A stretch of DNA of 37,929 bases from NCBI GenBank assembly GCA_905215855.1, contig CAJMRT010000016.1:1-37929 (forward strand), in the 5' to 3' direction. The position numbers were made by a program, and so were the translations under genes. Below, piece by piece: positions 15,849-22,569 of the stretch (position 1 is its first letter; every line of letters begins with the position of its first letter). The notes beneath the pieces were generated by a model. It was not told the DNA's origin. It did no database searches and worked only from the letters and a program-made list of their open reading frames with translations. Source of the DNA: an uncultured bacterium. Its GTDB lineage: Bacteria; Bacillota; Clostridia; Oscillospirales; Acutalibacteraceae.

Positions 15849-15922
15849 TGGCTGTGGAATAGGGATTCGAACCCCAACAAACAGAGTCAGAGTCTGTCGT
15901 GCTACCGTTACACTATTCCACA
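15849..15922 (-). tRNA. tRNA-Gln(CTG)
   Basis: Minus-strand cloverleaf: acceptor TGTGGAA/TTCCACA (U1 as usual for bacterial tRNA-Gln), D arm GTGTAACGGTAGCAC, anticodon stem ACAGA/TCTGT with loop CTCTGAC (anticodon CTG), T arm TGGGG-TTCGAAT-CCCTA, discriminator G and an encoded CCA. Length is 74. It is the first gene after the promoter at 15957-15985. Confidence 0.95.
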
Positions 15923-15956
15923 AGATGTAATTGCTACCGAACTTGCAACGATATGA

Positions 15957-15985
15957 ATTATAAGACATATCGGGTTAAAAGTCAA
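15957..15985 (-). promoter_or_regulatory. Promoter of the tRNA pair
   Basis: On the minus strand TTGACT (15985-15980), a 17-base spacer and TATAAT (15962-15957) form a near-consensus promoter 34 bases from the mature tRNA-Gln 5' end. Confidence 0.8.
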
Positions 15986-16083
15986 TACCTTTTTGAAAAT
16001 TTTTTCAAAAAATTTCCGATTTTATTTTATACCTTTCAAAAAATGCGATAGCAATGGGATTTTTGGCAAAAACAATTTTAAAA

Positions 16084-17070
16084 TTATTTTTTTCTTATGC
16101 GTATATCTCTGCCCAAAAAATCAAGCTGACGGGCATTTCCGCAGATTCTTGATACAAATCTGTCTGTATAATTCTCTCTTAATTCCTTAGCAGTAAGATT
16201 TGTGTTAATTATAGTAGGTTTGTTTAATAACATTCTTGAATTAAATAAATTATAAAATTGTGAAACTACAAACTGCGAATGAAACTCTGTTCCGAGATCA
16301 TCTATAATAAGAAGGTCACAATTGATAAGCATCCTAAACAATGAATCATCTTTGTCGTTTGAAAAGTATTGCCTTTGAAGCTCAGAAATAATTGGTGGTG
16401 CTGATGCGTAAACTACACCATATCCCTTTTTTATTACTTCATTAGCTATTGCAAGTGAAAGATGTGTCTTTCCTAAACCAGTTTCACCGCTCATCAAAAT
16501 ACTTTCTGAATTTTCCGAAAAATTATATGCATAATTTTGACAATAGTTAAAAACCTTCTTCATATGTTCATAAGGGGAAATTTTTATTTTTGAATTAATA
16601 GATTTATCATAATATTCAAGGTCAAAACTCTCAAAGGTTGAGAGTGACAGAGGAGCGTATTTGTTAAGTTCTGCACACGCACAAGATATAAGTGCGGATT
16701 TCATACAGGAACATCTTATAGTATTGCCGTTAACATCATAGTAACCCTTATCATTGCATTTTTTGCAAAAATACTTTGGTTCAAAATAATTTTCAGGATA
16801 GTTGTTATCTCTGAGAATCCTTTTGACTTCAGCCTGCATTGCAAGATCCCTGTCACGGAGTTTCTCTACTTCAGCTTTTACATCTCCCCCTGCAAGAACT
16901 GCACGAGCGGTTCTTATTCCGCTTATTGAAATTTGCTTTTCAAGTTCTTTTACACGGGGAAATCTTTTGTAAACTTCTTCTTTTCGGCTTTCCGCTGCCT
17001 TCTCTGCATTAAGTCTGCGTTCATGTAATATGTCTGAAGCAGCCTTGTAAACACTTTTGCTGTATCCCAT
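16084..17070 (-). CDS. Helicase loader, DnaI/DnaC-like AAA+ ATPase
   Basis: Predicted loader that delivers the replicative helicase to the origin, 328 residues. The N-terminal half (about 1-95) is charged and helical. A small metal-binding segment follows (C102-x-x-C105, then CSC at 120-122), as in DnaI proteins. The AAA+ part has Walker A GETGLGKT (195-202), Walker B LLIIDDLGTE (253-262), sensor TIINTNL and an Arg-rich C-terminus (DRFVSRICG). AGAGG lies 8 bases before ATG 17070. It follows the DnaD-domain gene by 15 bases; the pair corresponds to the dnaB-dnaI operon of B. subtilis. Confidence 0.9.
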   Translation of the reverse strand: MGYSKSVYKAASDILHERRLNAEKAAESRKEEVYKRFPRVKELEKQISISGIRTARAVLAGGDVKAEVEKLRDRDLAMQAEVKRILRDNNYPENYFEPKYFCKKCNDKGYYDVNGNTIRCSCMKSALISCACAELNKYAPLSLSTFESFDLEYYDKSINSKIKISPYEHMKKVFNYCQNYAYNFSENSESILMSGETGLGKTHLSLAIANEVIKKGYGVVYASAPPIISELQRQYFSNDKDDSLFRMLINCDLLIIDDLGTEFHSQFVVSQFYNLFNSRMLLNKPTIINTNLTAKELRENYTDRFVSRICGNARQLDFLGRDIRIRKK

Positions 17071-17085
17071 ACCAATATCCTCTTC

Positions 17086-18183
17086 TTAAATATCATCAAG
17101 CGGATGAAACCTATCAAGTTCCTCAATATCAAAGGAAGACTCTCTTCTTTCAACCGGCTTATTTGCTGACTTTTCATATTTATTAAGTTCATCAATTGTG
17201 TGAACATTGCTTGCGTGCCAACGCTTAAGGATTCCGTCAATGTAACGGAAATTCATTGTTCCCTTTGTATCAACACATCTTTCATATGCCTCTCTGAGCA
17301 TTTCGGGAGAAAACTTCCATTCAGTCACCCACTTGTTGCCGTATTCAAGCTGTTTTTTAGTAGGTGAACCAACATTTTTAAGTCCGAACGCTTTTGAAAC
17401 GAGAGAAAAATTAGCTGTAGTTTTCTGAATTTGTTCAATCTTGTTTTCTGCCGCCTCAAGCGAATATATTCCGTCATTTGCCCATTGCACACCGATATTC
17501 TCGATAGTTCTGATATTGCCCTTATCAATGCTTACACAATAATGAATGAGCATAAAGATTACATCAAGCGGAAGTCCGCAGGTATCTTTGAGCATAAGCA
17601 ATGTTGAAATATCGGAATTTGAAAGCACTTTTCCGAGTGTTGTCTGCGTTTCTTCAACAAGCATCTTAAGTTCTTCATCAACTGCAAGCCTTTGTGCCGT
17701 AAAAACAAAATCCGGCTTTTGCGGTCTTGTTGCAGTGAAAACTTTTTTAGGCTCTTCAGGCTGTTCAATGTCAGGTTGTTCTTTCTCCTGCACTACAGTA
17801 TGCTGAACAGTCTGTTCGGGTTGAGAAACCGTCTGCTGTGGTTGAGTTACAGGCTGAACAGGCTGCGACATTTGAACCGTTTGAACAGGCGTCTGTTGTA
17901 CAGGAACAAATTCTTCTTCATTTTTTGCTGGCACAAGGGTATTGTCAATACGATTAAAAATACCCATACTAACCCAATAATCAAGTGCTTCGGGAATGTC
18001 TGTTACATTAACACCTGTGGCTTTTGATATTTCAGAATCATCAAATGATGTACCTGAATTACGAAGAACATACAAAAGAACCTTTAGCTTTACGCCATCG
18101 GAAAATTTAAGTCCTTCATCAACAACTTTTGTGGGAACTGCAAAAATTGAATTCCACGCTCCCAAATCTATAAAAATTGACAT
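17086..18183 (-). CDS. DnaD-domain replication initiation protein (DnaB/DnaD type)
   Basis: Predicted primosome protein of 365 residues. The N-terminus (about 1-85) looks like the DnaD/DnaB winged-helix oligomerisation domain. A Gln/Pro/Val-rich linker (about 90-140) links it to two DnaB_2-type helical domains: one around LLMLKDTCGLPLDVIFMLIHY, and a second (about 270-340) ending in YIDGILKRW, the Y-x-x-x-I-x-x-x-W signature bound by single-stranded DNA. AGGA lies 5-6 bases before ATG 18183. It is first in an operon with the helicase loader, which matches a DnaB-like role. The 5' leader is structured (see 18242-18360). Confidence 0.88.
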   Translation of the reverse strand: MSIFIDLGAWNSIFAVPTKVVDEGLKFSDGVKLKVLLYVLRNSGTSFDDSEISKATGVNVTDIPEALDYWVSMGIFNRIDNTLVPAKNEEEFVPVQQTPVQTVQMSQPVQPVTQPQQTVSQPEQTVQHTVVQEKEQPDIEQPEEPKKVFTATRPQKPDFVFTAQRLAVDEELKMLVEETQTTLGKVLSNSDISTLLMLKDTCGLPLDVIFMLIHYCVSIDKGNIRTIENIGVQWANDGIYSLEAAENKIEQIQKTTANFSLVSKAFGLKNVGSPTKKQLEYGNKWVTEWKFSPEMLREAYERCVDTKGTMNFRYIDGILKRWHASNVHTIDELNKYEKSANKPVERRESSFDIEELDRFHPLDDI

Positions 18184-18241
18184 TATATCCTACTTTCTGT
18201 AAATTTGCTGTTTGTAAATGTCTGTTATAATATTTAGAATT

Positions 18242-18360
18242 GTTCCATCTTCTGAAAAGTTTGGAACATTAGCACATAGATTTAAATCGTAGCGATACTC
18301 TGCTTTGCTCGCAAGGAGCAGAGTATGCGACAGATTGCAATCTGTACATAGATTATAACA
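18242..18360. other. Structured non-coding stretch upstream of the DnaD gene
   Basis: Four inverted repeats lie close together: GTTCCA/TGGAAC (18242-18267), GATTTAAATC (18279-18288), a 10-bp stem ATACTCTGCT/AGCAGAGTAT (18295-18304 with 18317-18326) whose loop holds a further TTGC/GCAA pair, and CAGATTGCAATCTG (18331-18344). TATAAT-like boxes face inward from both sides (18226-18231 on +, 18357-18352 on -), but neither has a good -35. It may be the dnaD leader, a small RNA, or a decayed repeat. I cannot assign a class. Confidence 0.4.
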
Positions 18361-18456
18361 TAAATTTTTGGTTTTAAAAATAAAAAAATAAAATTATCTG
18401 GATTTTTTTCTGTTTCTGTGATAATATGATTTCAAATTATGAAAAGAGGTATTACA

Positions 18457-18711
18457 ATGAAATATTCATATTTTCCTACAGGAGTTTGTTCCAGACAAAT
18501 TAACCTTGACCTTGATGACAACGGTAAAATCACAAGCTGTGAGTTTGTTGGTGGCTGTTCAGGCAACACTCAGGGCATTTGTATGCTTGTTAAAGGTATG
18601 GACGCAAAAGACGCTGTTGACAGATTAAAAGGCATTGACTGCCGTGGCAGAGGCACATCCTGCCCCGATCAGCTTTCAAAGGCTCTTGTTGAAGCATTAA
18701 AACTTATCTAA
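18457..18711 (+). CDS. TSCPD domain-containing protein (TIGR03905-like)
   Basis: Small soluble protein of 84 residues. It carries the family motif near the C-terminus (RGRGTSCPDQLSKAL, containing T-S-C-P-D), plus GVCSRQI near the N-terminus and EFVGGCSGNTQGICMLVKGM in the middle. TSCPD modules occur alone or at the C-terminus of some ribonucleotide reductases; the stand-alone role is unknown, and the conserved Cys residues suggest metal or redox binding. ATG 18457 is preferred over ATG 18439 because AGAGGT lies 8 bases before it. Upstream GATAATATG could be its -10 box. Confidence 0.88.
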   Translation: MKYSYFPTGVCSRQINLDLDDNGKITSCEFVGGCSGNTQGICMLVKGMDAKDAVDRLKGIDCRGRGTSCPDQLSKALVEALKLI

Positions 18712-18712
18712 A

Positions 18713-18832
18713 TCATTTTCTGCATATAAGTTTCTTTATTATTCCGATAAGGAATTTTACTGCATAAGAAAATGCAATTACAAACAAGGTAATTATACTC
18801 ATTATTGTTATGATAATGAACAAACACAACAT
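18713..18832 (-). CDS. Possible 39-residue single-span membrane peptide
   Basis: An ATG at 18832 opens a 40-codon frame on the minus strand that almost exactly fills the gap before the TSCPD stop. The translation is strongly hydrophobic for about 24 residues (starting MLCLFIIITIMSIITLFVIA), then amphipathic with a basic end (IIKKLICRK). AGGG lies 8 bases before the ATG, within the downstream arm of the 18836-18880 hairpin. No homologue is known to me. It could be a small membrane protein, a type I toxin-like peptide or a chance frame. Confidence 0.4.
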   Translation of the reverse strand: MLCLFIIITIMSIITLFVIAFSYAVKFLIGIIKKLICRK

Positions 18833-18835
18833 AAA

Positions 18836-18890
18836 AACATCCCTGCAGATTTTTAATTTCATTATATCTGCAAGGATGTTATTTTTTTGG
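18836..18890. terminator. Bidirectional terminator between the TSCPD and phosphoglycerate mutase genes
   Basis: A 15-base stem with one mismatch (18836-18850 with 18866-18880, core TGCAGAT/ATCTGCA) and a 15-base AT-rich loop is followed by T7 on the plus strand and T5 on the minus strand. It lies between the converging stops at 18711 and 18917. Confidence 0.8.
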
Positions 18891-18916
18891 TTTATTATGT
18901 AGTATAGAGCAAAAAA

Positions 18917-20128
18917 TTATTTTGAAAGGAAATAGTTCATCATTGTGAAGCCTTTTTCAATATAATTGCCTGTCTTTTTAGCCTCTTCTTCGCAGAATTT
19001 GCTTACGCCGCTTTCAACTTCGTTCTTGCTGTCATAAATAAGATAAGGAACAGGATTTGAAGTGTGTGTGCGGATAGAAAGCGGCGTGGGATGATCTGGA
19101 CATACGAGTACAGCAAAATCATCAAATGTTCTGAGAAAATCGGTTACGGGCTTGAGAATATGCTCATCAATGAGTTCAATTGCCTTTACTTTATTCTCAA
19201 TCTCTCCCCTATGACCACATTCGTCAGGAGCTTCAACATGGATATAAACGAAATCTGCACCGTTTTTAAATTCATCAATTGCGGCTTTGCACTTTCCGTC
19301 AAAGTTTGTATCAATGTAACCTGTTGCACCTTCAACATCAACGCTCTTCATACCTGCACAAATTGCAATGCCTTTGAGAAGGTCAACAGCAGAAATCATA
19401 CTGCCCTTTTTGCCGAACTTGCCGAAGAAGCTGTCAAGAGCGGGTTTTGTACCCTCGCCCCAGAGCCAGATTGAGTTGGCAGGACGAAGTCCTTTTTCAA
19501 CTCTTGCCTTGTTTACAGGATGATTCTTGAGCAAATCATAACTTTTCTTCATCAAATCATAGAGAGCGGCTGTATCGTCACCCTTTGGAATGTATTCTTT
19601 AATCACACGACCTGAGATATCGTGAGGAGGTGTGAGTTCACCCGGATGCGGATTGCCGTTTTTCCATACAAGACAATGACGGTATGCAACACCCGAATAG
19701 AACTTAAAAATATCGTTGCCGAGCTTTTCCTCAACATAGTTGATAAGCTCTCTTGCCTCTTCTGTTGAAATATCGCCTGCACAGTAGTCAACCATAGACT
19801 TGTCCTCGTAGCTTTCTTCATCGGACAGAGTTACAAGGTTACATCTTAATGTTACATCGGTGTCTTTAAGGTCAATACCGATACTCGCCGCCTCAAGCGG
19901 AGAGCGGCCGCTGTAATAAACAGCAGGTTCGTAACCGAGAACAGAGAGGTTTGCAACATCGCTGCCAGGCTTAAGTCCTTCGGCAACGGTTTTAACCATT
20001 CCGACCTCGCCCTTTGAGGCAAGGTAATCCATACAAGGCTTATTAGCCTTTGCCATTGGAGTTGAATTATCGAGCTGTGGGTTTGGCTCATCAGCCATAC
20101 CGTCACAGAGCATTACTAAATACTTCAT
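18917..20128 (-). CDS. apgM: Cofactor-independent phosphoglycerate mutase family protein (archaeal-type ApgM)
   Basis: Alkaline-phosphatase-superfamily metalloenzyme of 403 residues, the usual length of the bacterial aPGM branch. It has the first metal aspartate in MLCDGMADEPN (D9), the serine nucleophile region GSDVANLSVLGY (about 57-68), APDECGHRGE with metal Asp/His, and VLVCPDHPTPLSIRTH near the C-terminus. Normal role: interconversion of 3- and 2-phosphoglycerate. A subset of this family in bacteria has been proposed to be an alternative homoserine kinase, and sequence alone does not settle which. It lies 33 bases after prfB on the same strand, probably co-transcribed; AAAGG lies about 12 bases before the ATG. 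Confidence 0.88.
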   Translation of the reverse strand: MKYLVMLCDGMADEPNPQLDNSTPMAKANKPCMDYLASKGEVGMVKTVAEGLKPGSDVANLSVLGYEPAVYYSGRSPLEAASIGIDLKDTDVTLRCNLVTLSDEESYEDKSMVDYCAGDISTEEARELINYVEEKLGNDIFKFYSGVAYRHCLVWKNGNPHPGELTPPHDISGRVIKEYIPKGDDTAALYDLMKKSYDLLKNHPVNKARVEKGLRPANSIWLWGEGTKPALDSFFGKFGKKGSMISAVDLLKGIAICAGMKSVDVEGATGYIDTNFDGKCKAAIDEFKNGADFVYIHVEAPDECGHRGEIENKVKAIELIDEHILKPVTDFLRTFDDFAVLVCPDHPTPLSIRTHTSNPVPYLIYDSKNEVESGVSKFCEEEAKKTGNYIEKGFTMMNYFLSK

Positions 20129-20161
20129 ACCGATTCATAGCCTTTCCGTATAATATGAAAT

Positions 20162-21280
20162 TTATTTCTGAAGTGTGCCAAGACTTGCACACTTTAAATA
20201 TGCGTTGATAAAGCCGTCAAGATTGCCGTCCATAACAGCCTGAATGTTACCTGTTTCAAAGCCTGTTCTGTGGTCTTTTACCATTGTATATGGCATAAAC
20301 ACATAGCTTCGGATCTGTGAACCCCAAGTAATTTCCTTTTGAACACCCTTGATGTCTTCGATTTTTTCAAGATGCTCACGCTCTTTGATTTCAACGAGCT
20401 TTGAAATAAGCATATTCATAGCAACATCACGGTTCTGATACTGACTGCGCTCAACCTGACTGGCAACAACGATACCTGTAGGAATATGAGTAAGACGAAC
20501 AGCAGATGAGGTCTTGTTGACCTTCTGACCGCCTGCACCGCTGGCACGGTAAACATCCATTTTGATATCTTCGGGAGGAATGTGGACTTCTGTATCTTTT
20601 GCAATTTCGGGCATAACCTCAAGAGATGAGAAGCTTGTGTGTCTTCTGCCTGCCGAGTCAAACGGAGATACACGAACAAGACGGTGAACGCCTGCCTCAC
20701 TCTTTAAGTAGCCGTAAGCATTTTCACCTTCAACAAGAAGCACAGCACTTTTAAGACCTGCTTCATCGCCGTCAAGGTAGTCAACTTCTTTTACCTTAAA
20801 GCCGTGAGCTTCTGCCCAACGGGTGTACATTCTGTAAAGCATTTCAGCCCAGTCCTGAGCCTCTGTACCGCCTGAACCTGCGTGGAATGTGAGGATTGCA
20901 TTATTCTTATCATATTCGCCTGTGAGCAAAGTCTGCAAACGCTGTTTTTCAAGATTTTCTTTAACGGCGTCAACTTCACTTTCAGCCTCTTCAAGAAGTG
21001 ATTCGTCCTCTTCCTCATTTGCGAGCTCAATCAAAGCGTGGGTATCTTCATATTTGGAAACAAGGTTTTCATAAGCCTCAACCTTGCCCTTTAAAGAACC
21101 TGTACGCTGTAATACTTTCTGTGATTTTTCTACATCGTCCCAAAATCCCGGTTCGGTTGCCTTGAGTTCAAGCTGCTGAATCTCGGAGAGCATGCCTTTC
21201 ATACCGAGTGCATCGGACAAATCGTCTATTTCAGGCTTGAGTGCCTGAAGCTTTAAAAGTAATTCCTCAAACTGTACCAT
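20162..21280 (-). CDS. prfB: Peptide chain release factor 2
   Basis: RF2 recognises UGA/UAA stop codons and triggers peptide release; 372 residues. The stop-codon tripeptide SPF (SPFDSAGRRHTSF) and the peptidyl-transferase motif GGQ (ASGAGGQKVNKTSS, about 250-252) are present. The N-terminal coiled region (about 1-110) is complete. The reading frame is continuous: the segment that in many bacteria contains a programmed frameshift at an in-frame UGA reads straight through here. ATG 21280 (MVQFEEL) is favoured over 21286 because AAAGG lies 9 bases before it instead of 3. Two promoters lie upstream, and apgM follows. Confidence 0.93.
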   Translation of the reverse strand: MVQFEELLLKLQALKPEIDDLSDALGMKGMLSEIQQLELKATEPGFWDDVEKSQKVLQRTGSLKGKVEAYENLVSKYEDTHALIELANEEEDESLLEEAESEVDAVKENLEKQRLQTLLTGEYDKNNAILTFHAGSGGTEAQDWAEMLYRMYTRWAEAHGFKVKEVDYLDGDEAGLKSAVLLVEGENAYGYLKSEAGVHRLVRVSPFDSAGRRHTSFSSLEVMPEIAKDTEVHIPPEDIKMDVYRASGAGGQKVNKTSSAVRLTHIPTGIVVASQVERSQYQNRDVAMNMLISKLVEIKEREHLEKIEDIKGVQKEITWGSQIRSYVFMPYTMVKDHRTGFETGNIQAVMDGNLDGFINAYLKCASLGTLQK

Positions 21281-21325
21281 AAACATGTACCTTTCTGAAT
21301 TTAGTTTATTCTTTCACAATTAAAC

Positions 21326-21354
21326 ATTATAACAAAATTATCTTTAAAAGTAAA
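21326..21354 (-). promoter_or_regulatory. Proximal promoter of prfB
   Basis: On the minus strand TTTACT (21354-21349), a 17-base spacer and TATAAT (21331-21326) lie about 45 bases upstream of the prfB start. Confidence 0.55.
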
Positions 21355-21370
21355 GAAAAACAGATATTTT

Positions 21371-21384
21371 GTTCACAAGTGAAC
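21371..21384. promoter_or_regulatory. Palindrome GTTCACAAGTGAAC at the distal prfB start site
   Basis: A perfect 6-2-6 inverted repeat lies just downstream of the distal prfB -10 box (21391-21386), covering the predicted start site. It looks like a repressor operator; the binding protein is unknown. Confidence 0.45.
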
Positions 21385-21385
21385 T

Positions 21386-21414
21386 TATATACAAAAACAA
21401 GTTGCATTTGTCAA
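21386..21414 (-). promoter_or_regulatory. Distal promoter of prfB
   Basis: On the minus strand TTGACA (21414-21409), a 17-base spacer and TATATA (21391-21386). It overlaps the divergent promoter of the RING gene. Confidence 0.6.
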
Positions 21415-21430
21415 TACTATTTGTTATAAT
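21402..21430 (+). promoter_or_regulatory. Promoter of the RING-finger gene
   Basis: TTGCAT (21402-21407), a 17-base spacer and TATAAT (21425-21430). Its -35 region overlaps that of the distal prfB promoter. Confidence 0.7.
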
Positions 21431-21433
21431 TAG

Positions 21434-21449
21434 GGTGTATTGGTACACC
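21434..21449. promoter_or_regulatory. Inverted repeat GGTGTATTGGTACACC at the RING-gene start site
   Basis: A perfect 6-4-6 inverted repeat begins 4 bases after the -10 box, covering the predicted +1. It is a plausible operator and differs in sequence from the palindrome at the divergent start site. Confidence 0.45.
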
Positions 21450-21476
21450 ATATGATGTACTATTTGGAGGTTAATA

Positions 21477-22520
21477 ATGGAATTTACAGAATACAAATGT
21501 CCTGTATGCGGCGAGCAATTCAAAACGGGTGACGATGTTGTTGTATGCCCTGAATGCGGAGCACCGCATCACAGAGAATGTTATGAAAAAGAAGGTCACT
21601 GCCATTTTGCAGACAGACACTGCGACGACTTCTCTTTTGAAAAAGAACAAGCCGAAGAGGCTGATAAGCAGGCTGAACAGAATGACGAAAACGGTACAGT
21701 AATCTGCAAACGCTGCGGAACGGAAAATCCTAAGGAGCTGTTCTATTGCAGTAACTGCGGAGCACCGCTTTACGGAAACAACGAGGAAGCACAAAATTTC
21801 GGACAGAATCAAAATAACGGTCAGCCTAATCCGAATTTTAATCAGAATCAGGGTATGCCGCCGTTTGGTGTTCCGTTCGGACAAGCAAATCCGCAGATGG
21901 CAGCCGCTTTTGATCCTATGGCAGGTATGAAGAGCGATGAACCTCTTGTTGATGATATTACAGCAGGTGAGGCTGCTAAGTTCATTGGCAAGAATACACC
22001 TTACTATCTGAGAGTTTTCAGCTTTATCAAAAAGTTTAAAAAGAGCAGATTCAATTTTACCGCATTTATTTTGTCGGGAATTTATTTTCTTTACAGAAAA
22101 ATGTATGCTTTGGGAATACTTTTCTCGGTGCTGACATTCGGCTCTACAATCGCATCTGGCTATATAAGAACTCTTCCTGCTTGGCAAAATATATACAATA
22201 ATTTACTTCAAGCACAAAAGACAGGTCAGATTGTTTCATTCACAAATAATTTCGGACTTTCAACCGAAGATTTTCTGCTGTTCATCTCACCCCTGATTGC
22301 AAATGTAATTTCAATGGCAGTAATGGTGATATGCGGTTTGATTGCAAACAAATGCTATTACAACCATTCAATCAAGAAAATTAAAAAAATCAAAAGCACA
22401 ACCGATAAAGAACTTCTTACAGAAGCACTTGAAACCAAAGGCGGAGTCAATCTTCCGCTTGCAATCTCAATTGTAGTTGCACTTATTATTGCGAATTATC
22501 TACCGATATTTTTCATGTAA
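21477..22520 (+). CDS. Prokaryotic RING-finger / zinc-ribbon membrane protein with DUF2628-like C-terminus
   Basis: Membrane protein of 347 residues with an unusual domain order. Residues 8-49 form a RING-like zinc module (C8-x-x-C11, C24-x-x-C27, H31/H32, C35, C42, H48, C49). Residues 77-94 form a second zinc ribbon (C77-x-x-C80, C91-x-x-C94). An Asn/Gln/Gly/Pro-rich linker runs to about 145, and hydrophobic segments at about 190-230, 262-292 and 325-347 include FILSGIYFLYRKMY, typical of DUF2628. Prokaryotic RING family 1 proteins of this kind are known only from sequence analysis; a ubiquitin-ligase role is not established. GGAGG lies 7 bases before the ATG. galU follows after 49 bases with no terminator seen. 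Confidence 0.82.
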   Translation: MEFTEYKCPVCGEQFKTGDDVVVCPECGAPHHRECYEKEGHCHFADRHCDDFSFEKEQAEEADKQAEQNDENGTVICKRCGTENPKELFYCSNCGAPLYGNNEEAQNFGQNQNNGQPNPNFNQNQGMPPFGVPFGQANPQMAAAFDPMAGMKSDEPLVDDITAGEAAKFIGKNTPYYLRVFSFIKKFKKSRFNFTAFILSGIYFLYRKMYALGILFSVLTFGSTIASGYIRTLPAWQNIYNNLLQAQKTGQIVSFTNNFGLSTEDFLLFISPLIANVISMAVMVICGLIANKCYYNHSIKKIKKIKSTTDKELLTEALETKGGVNLPLAISIVVALIIANYLPIFFM

Positions 22521-22569
22521 ATAAAACTCTAAAACAAAAAACAAAATAAAAACAGAAAGAAGGAACACT

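Noticed and set aside
15990..16083. AT-rich partial inverted repeats after the helicase loader gene as a terminator
   Set aside because: The stems are almost all A and T with poor pairing. No convincing GC-containing hairpin was found, so no terminator is called.
21471..22187. Long open frame (238 codons) on the minus strand inside the RING-finger gene
   Set aside because: The opposite strand encodes a protein with clear zinc motifs, membrane segments, a ribosome binding site and a promoter. The antisense frame has none and its translation is low complexity; it is a by-product of codon bias.
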